Assembly: GCA_963811265.1 (NCBI GenBank)
Contig: CAWEQS010000016.1
Location: 310,001-374,000 of the forward strand
Source of the DNA: JAOUJD01 sp963811265
GTDB taxonomy: Bacteria > Pseudomonadota > Gammaproteobacteria > Burkholderiales > Burkholderiaceae_F
Direction: 5' to 3'
Length of the DNA stretch: 64,000 nucleotides
Under the pieces are notes generated by a model. It was not told the DNA's origin, made no database searches, and worked only from the letters and a program-made list of their open reading frames with translations. The translations under genes were made by a program, and so were the position numbers. Shown here one piece after another: positions 20,212-28,492 of the stretch (within the stretch, counting starts at the first letter, position 1; the number at the start of each line of letters is the position of its first letter).

Positions 20212-21330
20212 TCAGTGGGTCGCCGAAACGATCGGCACCACGCGTCCCCGGTTGCGCTCGCTGACCCGCGTGCGGTCCTGCACTTCGCCGGCCAGTTGCC
20301 CGCAGGCCGCGTCGATGTCGTCACCCCGCGTCTTGCGCGTTGTGGTCACGATGCCCGCGTCGACGAGGCGCTGCGCGAAGGCCCGGATCCGTTCCGGCGG
20401 CGAACGGCCGAGCCCCGCCTCCGGGAACGGGTTGAACGGGATCAGGTTGAACTTGCACGGCACGTCGCGCACCAGCTCGATCAGCTCGTCGGCATGCGCG
20501 TCGGTGTCGTTGACGCCGTCCAGCATCACGTACTCGAACGTGATGAAGTCGCGCGGCGCCGACCGCAGGTAACGCCGGCAGGCGGCCAGCAGCTCGCGCA
20601 GCGGGTACTTGCGATTGAGCGGCACCAGGCGGTCGCGCAGCGCGTCGTTCGACGCGTGCAGCGACACCGCCAGGGCGACGGGGCAGTCGTCCGCCAGCCG
20701 GTCGATCTGCGGCACCATGCCCGAGGTCGACAGCGTCACGCGCCGGCGCGACAGGCCGTAGGCATGATCGTCCAGCATCAGGCGCAGGGCCGGCACGACG
20801 GCGTCGTAGTTCTGCAGCGGCTCGCCCATGCCCATCAGGACGACGTTGCTGATCACGCGCTCACCCTCCGCGGCCATGCCCGCCGTCCGGCGCAGCGCGT
20901 GCTCGGCCCACCAGAGCTGCCCGACGATTTCAGCCGTGGTCAGGTTGCGGTTGAAGCCCTGCCGTCCGGTGGAGCAGAACAGGCAGTTCACCGCGCAACC
21001 GGCCTGGGTCGAGATGCACAGCGTGCCGCGATCGTCTTCCGGGATGAACACGGTCTCGATCGCATTGCCGGCGCCGACGTCGAGCAGCCACTTGCGGGTG
21101 CCGTCCGACGAAGTCGAGTCACGCACCACGTTCGGCGCGACGATCTCGGCGTGCTCGGCCAGCTTCGACCGGAATGACTTCGCGAGATCCGTCATCGCGT
21201 CGAACTCGCCTGCGCCGCGCTGATGGATCCAGCGCGCGAGCTGGCGCGCGCGGAACGGCTTCTCACCGAGCGACTCGGTGTAAGCCGTCAGCGCGGCAAG
21301 GTCCAGTCCGAGCAGGTTGACGCGGGACAC
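20212..21330 (-). CDS. rlmN: 23S rRNA (A2503-C2)/tRNA (A37-C2) methyltransferase
   Basis: Radical SAM enzyme that methylates C2 of A2503 in 23S rRNA and A37 in some tRNAs. The cluster motif is CAVNCLFCSTG near residue 112, GEPLQNYDAV and SLHASNDALRDRLVP are conserved, and the catalytic Cys is in TRGDDIDAACGQL near the C-terminus. The 372-residue start is GTG (21330), 15 bp after the ndk stop. Confidence 0.97.
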   Translation of the reverse strand: MSRVNLLGLDLAALTAYTESLGEKPFRARQLARWIHQRGAGEFDAMTDLAKSFRSKLAEHAEIVAPNVVRDSTSSDGTRKWLLDVGAGNAIETVFIPEDDRGTLCISTQAGCAVNCLFCSTGRQGFNRNLTTAEIVGQLWWAEHALRRTAGMAAEGERVISNVVLMGMGEPLQNYDAVVPALRLMLDDHAYGLSRRRVTLSTSGMVPQIDRLADDCPVALAVSLHASNDALRDRLVPLNRKYPLRELLAACRRYLRSAPRDFITFEYVMLDGVNDTDAHADELIELVRDVPCKFNLIPFNPFPEAGLGRSPPERIRAFAQRLVDAGIVTTTRKTRGDDIDAACGQLAGEVQDRTRVSERNRGRVVPIVSATH

Positions 21331-21345
21331 CGGCGCGACTCGCCC

Positions 21346-21771
21346 TCAGCGGGAGTAGACGTTGAGCTGCGGGAAGAAGTACGCGATCTCGACGGCCGCC
21401 GTGTCGGGGCCATCCGAGCCGTGCACGGCATTCGCATCGATGCTCGCGGCGAAGTCGGCGCGGATCGTCCCTTCGGCAGCCTTCTTCGGGTCCGTCGCCC
21501 CCATCAGGTCGCGGTTCTTGGCGATGGCGCCCTCGCCTTCGAGCACCTGGACCATGATCGGTCCCGACACCATGAAGTCGACCAGGTCCTTGAAGAAGGG
21601 ACGCGCGCGGTGCACGGCGTAGAAGCCCTCCGCCTCGGCGCGCGACAGCCACATCATCCGCGCCGCAATGACCTTCAGGCCGTTGGTCTCGAAGCGCGAA
21701 TAGATCTTCCCGATGACGTTCTTCGCGACTGCGTCGGGCTTGATGATCGACAGGGTTCTTTCCACCGCCAT
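21346..21771 (-). CDS. ndk: Nucleoside diphosphate kinase
   Basis: Balances nucleoside triphosphates by phosphate transfer through a phospho-His. The 141-residue protein starts MAVERTLSIIKPDAVAKNVI and has the catalytic His in AVHGSDGPDTA. It is the first gene of the ndk-rlmN-pilW-rodZ-ispG-hisS run. It has an unusually long upstream gap (205 bp) that should hold the operon promoter. Confidence 0.98.
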   Translation of the reverse strand: MAVERTLSIIKPDAVAKNVIGKIYSRFETNGLKVIAARMMWLSRAEAEGFYAVHRARPFFKDLVDFMVSGPIMVQVLEGEGAIAKNRDLMGATDPKKAAEGTIRADFAASIDANAVHGSDGPDTAAVEIAYFFPQLNVYSR

Positions 21772-21896
21772 GATTTCAACCTTTGTTTTCTGGACGAGTT
21801 ACCGGCAGGCGACGACCGCCGAAGCGGCCGAGGCGCGCGTGCCGAACGAAAAATCTTCGACAAATGAAGCACTTGCATCGCCGAAGTTAGCCCGAA

Positions 21897-21925
21897 ATTT
21901 TAACATGGCCCGCGTTCGCTTAGAA
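21897..21925 (-). promoter_or_regulatory. Candidate promoter of the ndk operon
   Basis: TAAAAT (21902-21897, minus strand) lies in a locally AT-rich island 126 bp before ndk. Seventeen bases upstream is TTCTAA, only 3 of 6 for -35. The position in the ndk-rlmD gap and the low local GC support it; the -35 does not. Confidence 0.4.
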
Positions 21926-21975
21926 CGCCATTGCGTGGAGGAGAGCCGCGCGCGCCCGCGGCGCGGTCGACGCCG

Positions 21976-23352
21976 TCAGGGCGCCGGCTCGAGGACGGCA
22001 ATCGACTCGACGTGCGATGTGTGCGGGAACATGTTGACCACCCCGGCCGCCCGAATCGTCCACGCCCCTTCGTGCACCAGGACCGCGCAGTCGCGCGCGA
22101 GCGTCGCGGGATTGCAGGACACGTAGACGATCCGCCGGGGCCGATCGTTCGTCGAGGCGAGCGAGCGGGCCAGTTCGAGCGCGCCCTCGCGCGGTGGATC
22201 GATCAGCACGCGCGCGACCGGCCCGTGCGCGCCGATCAACCGCTGCCAGTCCTCACCGGTCCACTCGAAGAGGTTCGCCGAACGGAACTGGGTGCGCTGC
22301 GCCAGGCCGTTGAGCTCGGCAGCCGCGCGCGCGCGTCGCACCAGCGCCTCGCTGCCCTCGATGCCCAGGACCAGTCGCGACTTCGAGGCGAGCGGCAGCG
22401 TGAAGTTGCCGAGCCCGCAGAAGAAGTCGGCCACCGTCTCGTCCGGCTGCGGATCGAGCAACCGAACCGCGCGACCGACGAGGACTTCATTGATGCGGTG
22501 GTTCACCTGGGTGAAATCCGTCGGGCCGAACGGGATCCGCACACCGAACTCGGGCAACGCAAGGTCCAGGTGAGGCCGCAGTTCCGGGTCCATCGGGGCG
22601 GCCGTCTCCGGCCCTTTCGGCTGCAGCCACACGTCGACGCCATGCCGCGCCCCGAAGGCGCGCAGGCGGGACCGGTCCTCGGACGTCGGGTCGTCGAGCA
22701 CGCGGAACACGAGCACGGTGTGCGGCGCTTCCGTGCCTTCGGCCACGGCGAGTTCTATCTGCGGCAGGCGCTCGCGCAGCGTGAGGCTGCCGACCAGTTC
22801 GCGCAGCGGCACCAGCAGCGCGCTGACGTGTTCGGGCACGACCTCGCACTGGCGCATGTCGGCCACATAGCTGCTCGCGCGCTCGTGGAAGCCGACCAGC
22901 ACGCCGCCCTTCTTCTGCACGTAGCGGACGGAGAAGCGCGCGCGACAGCGATAGCGCCAGGCGGGGCCCGCCACCGGCCGCAGCATGCGCTCGGGACGCA
23001 CGCGCCCGATGTGCCACAGCGTGTCCTCGAGCACGCGCTGCTTGATCGCCACCTGCGCCTGCGCTGAAACGTGCTGCATCGAGCAGCCGCCGCACGCGCC
23101 TTCGTGCAGGCCGGCATGTGGACAGCGCGGCGTGACCCGGAGCGCCGAGGCGCGGTCGATCCGCACCACGCGTCCGGTTTCGTAGCTCGGCTTGTTCTTG
23201 CGCCGCTCGTAGACCACGCGTTCGCCGGGCAAGGCGCCTTCGATGAACACCGCCTTGCCTTCGCGGTGCGCGACCCCGCGCCCCTCCTGGTCGAGCGACT
23301 CGACCTGGACGGAGAACGTGTCGCCTTCCCTGGGACCTAGGCCGCGGGCCAC
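21976..23352 (-). CDS. rlmD: 23S rRNA (uracil-1939-C5)-methyltransferase
   Basis: TrmA/RumA-type methyltransferase. A TRAM domain (about residues 8-65) is followed by an iron-sulfur Cys cluster with GACGGCSMQH. The SAM-binding DFFCGLGNFTLPLA, LIDPPREGA and the nucleophile in YVSCNPATLARD are all present. The start chosen is GTG (23352) overlapping the exonuclease end by 16 bases. The frame continues upstream without conservation. About 458 residues. Confidence 0.95.
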   Translation of the reverse strand: MARGLGPREGDTFSVQVESLDQEGRGVAHREGKAVFIEGALPGERVVYERRKNKPSYETGRVVRIDRASALRVTPRCPHAGLHEGACGGCSMQHVSAQAQVAIKQRVLEDTLWHIGRVRPERMLRPVAGPAWRYRCRARFSVRYVQKKGGVLVGFHERASSYVADMRQCEVVPEHVSALLVPLRELVGSLTLRERLPQIELAVAEGTEAPHTVLVFRVLDDPTSEDRSRLRAFGARHGVDVWLQPKGPETAAPMDPELRPHLDLALPEFGVRIPFGPTDFTQVNHRINEVLVGRAVRLLDPQPDETVADFFCGLGNFTLPLASKSRLVLGIEGSEALVRRARAAAELNGLAQRTQFRSANLFEWTGEDWQRLIGAHGPVARVLIDPPREGALELARSLASTNDRPRRIVYVSCNPATLARDCAVLVHEGAWTIRAAGVVNMFPHTSHVESIAVLEPAP

Positions 23353-24116
23353 GCTGCGAGGTAGGCCTTCCAGTGCGGCGCGGGCAGATGCGCGAGCGTC
23401 TCGCGCACCAGCGTCTCTTCCGCGCGGTGCTGTTCCGACGTCAGCACACCGCGCATCTTCTGGAACCGGTTGAACAGCAGGTAGGTGTTGACGACGTCCG
23501 TCTCGCAGTAGTTGCGGATCTGCTCGAGCTGCCCGGCCAGGTACGCGTCCCACACGCGCGCGCCGTCCATGCCGAGCTTGCCCGCGAATCCGGCCAGCCG
23601 GGAAAGATCGTCGAGCGGAGCGCTGGCGCGCGGCTGGTACATCGCCAGCAGGTCCATCAGGTCCATGTGCCGCGTGTGATACCGGCCGATGTAGTTGTTG
23701 TACCGGAACTCGCGATCGTCATCGCCCAGTTCCCAGTAACGCGCGGCCGACACGCCCGCCAGCAGGCCGCGGTAGTGGAGCACCGGCAGGTCGAAGCCGC
23801 CGCCGTTCCAGCTCACCAGCTGCGGCGTGTGCCGGTCGATCATCCCGAAGAAGGCCTGGATCAGCGAACCCTCGGCGTCAGTCAGTGACCCGATGGAACC
23901 GACCCGGAACCCGGCGTCGCTGCGCAGCGCGCACGAGATGGCGACCACGCGATGCAGATGCAGCGGCAGGAAGTCGTTGCCCGTCTTCTCGCGCCGCTCG
24001 GAGAACGCGTGCTCCGCGACTTCGGCGTCGGCGAGCCCGGACCACTCCGCGCGCAAGCGTCGCAGGCCGGCCACGTCGGGAACGGTTTCGATGTCGAAGA
24101 CGAGCACCGGCGTCAT
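23337..24116 (-). CDS. Predicted 3'-5' exonuclease (PolB exonuclease-like)
   Basis: DnaQ-fold nuclease. The DEDD acidic residues are visible as VFDIETVPD near residue 7, LVSWNGGGFDLPVL near 100, and CETDVVNTYLLF near 205, with DLMDLL between. The 259 residues match the family related to the exonuclease domain of DNA polymerase B; its role in vivo is not known. A TAGAAT sits 6 bases before the ATG with no room for a ribosome site, so the mRNA may be leaderless. Confidence 0.88.
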   Translation of the reverse strand: MTPVLVFDIETVPDVAGLRRLRAEWSGLADAEVAEHAFSERREKTGNDFLPLHLHRVVAISCALRSDAGFRVGSIGSLTDAEGSLIQAFFGMIDRHTPQLVSWNGGGFDLPVLHYRGLLAGVSAARYWELGDDDREFRYNNYIGRYHTRHMDLMDLLAMYQPRASAPLDDLSRLAGFAGKLGMDGARVWDAYLAGQLEQIRNYCETDVVNTYLLFNRFQKMRGVLTSEQHRAEETLVRETLAHLPAPHWKAYLAAWPAA

Positions 24117-24122
24117 GCGCCG

Positions 24123-24128
24123 ATTCTA
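24123..24128 (-). promoter_or_regulatory. -10-like TAGAAT, 6 bases before the exonuclease ATG
   Basis: Read on the minus strand, TAGAAT-CGGCGC-ATG. No recognisable -35. If used, transcription would begin at or within a base of the start codon. Confidence 0.45.
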
Positions 24129-24170
24129 CTGAGCCGACGCGGGGTGCCCGGGAAACGATGCCGGGAAGCG

Positions 24171-25178
24171 TCAGAGGACCGCGTCGCGGCCGATGCCGCC
24201 GGCCGTCAGCGTGCGCTTGAGCCGCGCGAGCGCGTCCTGCTGGATCTGCCGGACGCGTTCGCGCGTGAGCGACAGTTCGATGGCGAGGGCGTCGAGCGTG
24301 GCCGGCTCCTGCTCGTTGAGCCCGAACCGCCGTTCGATGACCAGCCGCTGCTTGTCGGACAGGCCGGTGAGCCACTCGTGCACCCGCGCTTCGAGTTCGT
24401 GACGGACGGCGCTCGCTTCCGGCGCCTCGGCGGCGACGTCGATCAGGAGGTCGGCGAGCGTGCTGTCCGGATCCGCATCGAGCGGCGCGTCGAGGGACGC
24501 CGGGGTGGCGCTGAACTTCAGGATGTCCTCGACGTCGTCGACGCTCTTGCCGGTGAGATGTGCGATGTCCTCCATCCGCACTTCGTGGCTCGCGTCCTCG
24601 AGTTCCATCTCGAGATGGCGCCTGGCGCGGATCACGTGCTGCAGTTCGCGCACGACGTGCACCGGCAGGCGGATCGTCCGGGCCTGGTTGATCACGGCAC
24701 GCTCGATGGTCTGGCGGATCCACCAGGTGGCGTAGGTCGAGAAGCGGAAGCCGCGTTCCGGATCGAATTTCTCCAGCGCGTGAATCAGGCCGAGGTTCCC
24801 TTCCTCGATGAGATCGAGCAGCGCCAGGCCCCGGTTCGCGTAATGCTTGGCGATCGACACGACGAGCCGCAGGTTGCGTTCGATCATCGCCTGGCGCGCC
24901 CCGAAGTCGCCGTCCAGCGCGCGCACCGCCGTGGCGTGCTCTTCCTCCGGCGTCATCAGGCGGTGAGCGCCGATGGCGGTCAGGTAGCGCTGGACATTGT
25001 CGGTATCGGGGAAGTCGAGCGCGGCGGCGGTGTCCGTCGACTGCGCCGCGGCGGCCTCGAACTCGCGCTCCGCATCAGCGGCCTCGGGCGAAAAGTTCGC
25101 GTCGTCGCTGTCCGGCGGCGGTTCTGAAGCGGGCGGCTGGACCGGCGCACCGTGAGGGCGCTCGGTGTGGGAAGACAT
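24171..25178 (-). CDS. rpoS: RNA polymerase sigma factor RpoS
   Basis: Stationary-phase and stress sigma factor. Region 2 is visible as HYANRGLALLDLIEEGNLGL and RFSTYATWWIRQTIERAV. Region 3 follows from residue 165, and region 4.2 has LDALAIELSLTRERVRQIQQ. The N-terminal 65 residues are acidic and Pro-rich. The ATG at 25178 is 17 bp after the nlpD stop; a TTG at 25199 overlapping that stop is an alternative. The nlpD-rpoS arrangement is classical, and rpoS promoters usually lie inside nlpD. Confidence 0.96.
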   Translation of the reverse strand: MSSHTERPHGAPVQPPASEPPPDSDDANFSPEAADAEREFEAAAAQSTDTAAALDFPDTDNVQRYLTAIGAHRLMTPEEEHATAVRALDGDFGARQAMIERNLRLVVSIAKHYANRGLALLDLIEEGNLGLIHALEKFDPERGFRFSTYATWWIRQTIERAVINQARTIRLPVHVVRELQHVIRARRHLEMELEDASHEVRMEDIAHLTGKSVDDVEDILKFSATPASLDAPLDADPDSTLADLLIDVAAEAPEASAVRHELEARVHEWLTGLSDKQRLVIERRFGLNEQEPATLDALAIELSLTRERVRQIQQDALARLKRTLTAGGIGRDAVL

Positions 25179-25195
25179 TTCTGCTGCCAAAGACC

Positions 25196-26056
25196 TCAAC
25201 GTGGAGGAAGGTATTTGACAGGATCGAGCGGCTTGCCTTGGTGACGTATCTCAAAGTGGAGCTTCGGGCGATCACTGTCGGTTCGCCCCAATTCCGCGAT
25301 CTGCTGACCGCGTCGTACCTGCTGGCCCTGCGAAACGAGAATCTTTCGGTTGTGGCCGTACGCGGTGACGTAATCGCCCGGGTGACGAATGATCACGAGG
25401 TTGCCGTAGCCCCGCAGCGCGCTGCCGACGTGGACGACCTCGCCATCGGCGGCGGCCAGTACGGGCTCGCCTTCGTTGCCCCCGATGTCGATGCCCTTGT
25501 TGCGGGGCGCATCGAACCCGTCGATCACCTTGCCCGCCGTCGGCCACAGCCACTGCATCGACGGGGCTGGGGTCGGGGAAACGTCAGGTTTCGCAGCGGG
25601 TGCGGATTCGGGCTTGGTCGGTGCGGGCGCTGTCGCACTCGGCGGCAGAGGCGCCGCCGCGACCGCGCCGCCAGGCGCTGGCAAAGGACGGACTTCGGTC
25701 GATCCGCCGGGCGTGATGGGTGTCACCGTCGCGACGGCCGCCTCCGACGGAGGCGTGACGCGCACGGTCTGACCGATCCGCAGCGCGCTCGCGTCCGCCA
25801 GTCCGTTCCAGCGTGCGAGGTCGCGCACGTCGACGCCGAAGGCCATCGCGATGCTGTAGAGCGTGTCGCCGCGCTGCACGGTGTAGACACCGTCCTTCGC
25901 TTCGCGCGGTGCCGTCGCCGGCTTGCCGGTCACGGAAGGAGGACGCGCCGAGCCGGGCGCGCCGGAACGATCGACGACCGGTGCGGGCTTCTGCGACGAG
26001 CACGCGCCCAACGCCACCAGCAGCAGTACGACGAAAGTCCTTCCCGCCATCTTCAT
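25196..26056 (-). CDS. nlpD: Murein hydrolase activator NlpD (LysM/M23 lipoprotein)
   Basis: Envelope lipoprotein that activates septal amidases. The signal peptide ends in the lipobox LGACSS near residue 17. One LysM domain (YTVQRGDTLYSIAMAFGVD) and a Pro/Ala linker follow. The C-terminal M23/LytM domain (KGIDIGGNEGEPVLAA, YGHNRKILV, LHFEIRHQGKPLDP) lacks a full set of zinc ligands: the first His of the HxH motif is kept in LHFEIR but the HxxxD box is GIDIGG. That is typical of non-catalytic activators. The start MKMAGRT follows GAGG. Confidence 0.95.
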   Translation of the reverse strand: MKMAGRTFVVLLLVALGACSSQKPAPVVDRSGAPGSARPPSVTGKPATAPREAKDGVYTVQRGDTLYSIAMAFGVDVRDLARWNGLADASALRIGQTVRVTPPSEAAVATVTPITPGGSTEVRPLPAPGGAVAAAPLPPSATAPAPTKPESAPAAKPDVSPTPAPSMQWLWPTAGKVIDGFDAPRNKGIDIGGNEGEPVLAAADGEVVHVGSALRGYGNLVIIRHPGDYVTAYGHNRKILVSQGQQVRRGQQIAELGRTDSDRPKLHFEIRHQGKPLDPVKYLPPR

Positions 26057-26066
26057 CCAGCGATCC

Positions 26067-26756
26067 TCATCCCACACCGCCGCGCAGCGGCACGAAGCGG
26101 ACGGCTTCCTTGCCGCTCGTCTGCACGCGGCCGCTCGCATCCTTGGCTGCGACGATCAACTGCTGCTGCGACGCGCCGACGGGAGCGACGATGCGTCCGC
26201 CCGGCTTCAACTGCTCGATCCAGGCCGGCGGCAATTCGTCCCCCGCCGCCGCCGCGACGATCGCATCGTACGGCGCTCCCGCGGCGACACCGCGATTGCC
26301 GTCGCCGAACACGAGCCGCAGGTTGGGCAAGCGCAGTGGTCGAAGGTTCTCCCGCGCGCGGTCGTGCAATGCGCGGAGGCGCTCGACGCTGACCACGTCG
26401 CCGAAGAGCTGCGCCATGACGGCCGCCGCGTACCCACAGCCCGTGCCGATCTCGAGCAACCGGGCCGCGCGCGGATCGGCGATGCCCTCGAGCGCGAGTT
26501 CGGCGATGCGCGCGACGATGTACGGCTGCGAGATCGTCTGGCCGTGCCCGATCGGCAGCGCCGTGTCCTCGTAGGCACGGCTGGCCAGCGCCTCGTCGAC
26601 GAACAGGTGGCGCGGCACGGCGCGCATGGCGTCGAGCACGCGCGGGTCGCGGACGCCGAGCTCGCGCACGCGCTCGACCATGCGATCGCGGACCCGCGAC
26701 GAGGCCAGGCCGCTGTGATCGGCGGAACCCGGGGTCGGCATTGGCGCGCGCTTCAC
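26067..26756 (-). CDS. pcm: Protein-L-isoaspartate O-methyltransferase
   Basis: Repairs isoaspartyl residues in aged proteins using SAM. The motifs are GHGQTISQPYIVA (substrate), LEIGTGCGYAAAVMA (SAM motif I), VFGDGNRG and the C-terminal VRFVPLRGGVG. The start is GTG (26756) overlapping the surE stop as GTGA; an internal ATG at 26741 is the alternative. surE-pcm-nlpD-rpoS is a conserved stress operon. Confidence 0.95.
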   Translation of the reverse strand: MKRAPMPTPGSADHSGLASSRVRDRMVERVRELGVRDPRVLDAMRAVPRHLFVDEALASRAYEDTALPIGHGQTISQPYIVARIAELALEGIADPRAARLLEIGTGCGYAAAVMAQLFGDVVSVERLRALHDRARENLRPLRLPNLRLVFGDGNRGVAAGAPYDAIVAAAAGDELPPAWIEQLKPGGRIVAPVGASQQQLIVAAKDASGRVQTSGKEAVRFVPLRGGVG

Positions 26757-27502
26757 GCGGTGGCCTGCAGCCAGTCGCTGACCGCGCCGAGTTGCTCGTT
26801 GTGCGTCAGGTCGATCTGCAGCGGCGTGACCGACACGTAGCCCGATGCCGTCGCGTGAAAGTCGGTGCCCGGGCCACCGACGCGCGCCTGCCCCGCCGGT
26901 CCGATCCAGTAGATCGGGTCGCCGCGCGGATTCAGCATCTTGACGACCGGCTCGGAGGGATGCCGCTTGCCGAGGCGCGTGCACTGCACGCCCCGGATCC
27001 GCGCATGGGGCAGGTTCGGGATATTCACGTTCAGCAGGAACGGCGCGGCGATCGGGCGGCGCAGGTAACGCGCGACGATGTCGTGCGCGACGCGGGCGGC
27101 GCTGTCGAGGTGCGCATTGCCCTTGTCGACGAGGGAGAACGCGATCGCCGGAATCCCGAACAGGTAGCCCTCCATCGCGGCGGCCACCGTCCCGGAGTAG
27201 ATCGTGTCGTCGCCCATGTTCTGGCCGTCGTTGATGCCGGAGACGATCAGGTCGGGGCGGTGGTCGAGCAGGCCCGTCAGCGCGACGTGCACGCAGTCGC
27301 TCGGCGTGCCGTTGACGACGGTCGTGCCGTCGGCAGCCTGCCAGACGGTGAGCGGGCGGTTCAGCGTCAGCGAGTTGCTGGCGCCGCTGCTGTTCTGCTC
27401 GGGCGCGACCACCGTGACGTCACCCAGCGGACGCATGGCCGCCGCCAGTGCAGCGATGCCGGGCGCGAGGTAGCCGTCGTCGTTGGAAACAAGGATGCGC
27501 AT
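26753..27502 (-). CDS. surE: 5'/3'-nucleotidase SurE
   Basis: Divalent metal-dependent nucleoside monophosphate phosphatase of stationary phase. MRILVSNDDGYLAPGI carries the metal-binding Asp pair, SSGASNSLTL follows, and SGINDGQNMGDDTIYSGTVA is the signature. The 249-residue start ATG at 27502 is chosen over a longer open frame because it matches the family. It is the first gene of the operon, just downstream of a strong hairpin after tRNA-Pro. Confidence 0.97.
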   Translation of the reverse strand: MRILVSNDDGYLAPGIAALAAAMRPLGDVTVVAPEQNSSGASNSLTLNRPLTVWQAADGTTVVNGTPSDCVHVALTGLLDHRPDLIVSGINDGQNMGDDTIYSGTVAAAMEGYLFGIPAIAFSLVDKGNAHLDSAARVAHDIVARYLRRPIAAPFLLNVNIPNLPHARIRGVQCTRLGKRHPSEPVVKMLNPRGDPIYWIGPAGQARVGGPGTDFHATASGYVSVTPLQIDLTHNEQLGAVSDWLQATA

Positions 27503-27516
27503 CGTAGAAACGAAGT

Positions 27517-27542
27517 GGCCGGTGTGCTCACGCACACCGGCC
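27517..27542 (-). terminator. Strong hairpin between tRNA-Pro and surE
   Basis: A perfect 11-bp stem GGCCGGTGTGC / GCACACCGGCC with a four-base loop, followed on the minus strand by ACTTCGTTTC. It begins 19 nt after the tRNA CCA and ends 14 nt before the surE ATG. It most likely ends the tRNA transcript; the T run is broken, so read-through into surE is possible. Confidence 0.55.
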
Positions 27543-27560
27543 GTCTCCGCTGGAACTCAT

Positions 27561-27639
<79 letters not shown>

Positions 27640-27646
27640 GGCCGCG

Positions 27647-27652
27647 ATTATA
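27647..27652 (-). promoter_or_regulatory. Consensus -10 (TATAAT) of tRNA-Pro
   Basis: A perfect TATAAT ends 9 bases before the mature tRNA 5' end, placing the start about 2-3 nt upstream of the tRNA. No good -35 is visible in the GC-rich sequence that overlaps the merR stop. Confidence 0.5.
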
Positions 27653-27663
27653 TCCGCGCGGAG

Positions 27664-28056
27664 CTACTCGCCGCGCAGGATTTTGCGGATCGACTCGATT
27701 TCTTCGCGGATCGCCGCGATGTCCAGGCTCTCGGCGTGCTTCCCGTTTCCGTTCCCGTTCGCGCGCGCATGGGCCCGCGGCGAGCGCTCGTTCTCGTCGA
27801 GCCGGTTGCGCGCGCCGTTGATCGTGAAGCCCTGCTCGTACAGCAGTTCGCGAATGCGGCGCACGAGCAGCACTTCGTGGTGCTGGTAGTAGCGGCGGTT
27901 GCCGCGCCGCTTGACCGGCTTCAACTGCGTGAACTCCTGCTCCCAGTAGCGCAGCACGTGCGGCTTCACGCCGCACAGTTCGCTGACTTCGCCGATGGTG
28001 AAGTAGCGCTTGGCCGGGATCGGCGGCAGGACCGCCGGGGCGTCGGAGCGCTGCAT
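27664..28056 (-). CDS. MerR-family transcriptional regulator
   Basis: 130-residue DNA-binding protein. The winged HTH (YFTIGEVSELCGVKPHVLRY) is followed by the MerR hallmark wing (RRGNRRYYQHHEVLL) and a coiled helix with a Gly/Asn/Lys stretch near residue 105. No metal-binding Cys set is visible, so the ligand is unknown. Location downstream of ihfA is constant in betaproteobacteria and gammaproteobacteria. Confidence 0.92.
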   Translation of the reverse strand: MQRSDAPAVLPPIPAKRYFTIGEVSELCGVKPHVLRYWEQEFTQLKPVKRRGNRRYYQHHEVLLVRRIRELLYEQGFTINGARNRLDENERSPRAHARANGNGNGKHAESLDIAAIREEIESIRKILRGE

Positions 28057-28094
28057 GGTTCAGGAATGGGCCGAAGAACGACGGCGCGCTGCCG

Positions 28095-28484
28095 TCAGTG
28101 GACGCCAGTGGCCCGGGCGACGGCCGCCTTCAGCTTCTGGCTGGCGTGGAAGGTCACCACGCGGCGCGCCGTGATCGCGATCTCCTCGCCGGTCTTCGGG
28201 TTGCGGCCGGGTCGCTGCGGCTTGTCGCGCAACTGGAAGTTGCCGAACCCGGACAGCTTCACCGACTCGCCGCGCTCGAGCGCCTGGCGGATTTCGTCGA
28301 AGAAGCCGTCGACCATGTCCTTGGCCTCGCGCTTGTTCAGGCCCAGCCGGTCGAACAGCGCCTCGGCGAGCTCCGCCTTCGTCATCGTCTTCGCCCCGCG
28401 CTCGGCAGCATCGTCGTGGGACGCGTCCGCGCGCGCGGCATCGGGCAGCTTGAAGCCGGGGGTGGTGTGAGGATCGTCCTGCAT
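28095..28484 (-). CDS. ihfA: Integration host factor subunit alpha
   Basis: DNA-bending nucleoid protein. The core (TKAELAEALFDRLGLNKREA, GNFQLRDKPQRPGRNPKTGE) is textbook. The start used is the ATG at 28484, 8 bp after pheT with CAGGG before it, which gives a 33-residue acidic extension as seen in some Burkholderiales. The classical start would be the ATG at 28385 (96 residues), but it has no clear ribosome site. pheT-ihfA-merR order is standard. Confidence 0.96.
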   Translation of the reverse strand: MQDDPHTTPGFKLPDAARADASHDDAAERGAKTMTKAELAEALFDRLGLNKREAKDMVDGFFDEIRQALERGESVKLSGFGNFQLRDKPQRPGRNPKTGEEIAITARRVVTFHASQKLKAAVARATGVH

Positions 28485-28492
28485 GCCCTGGT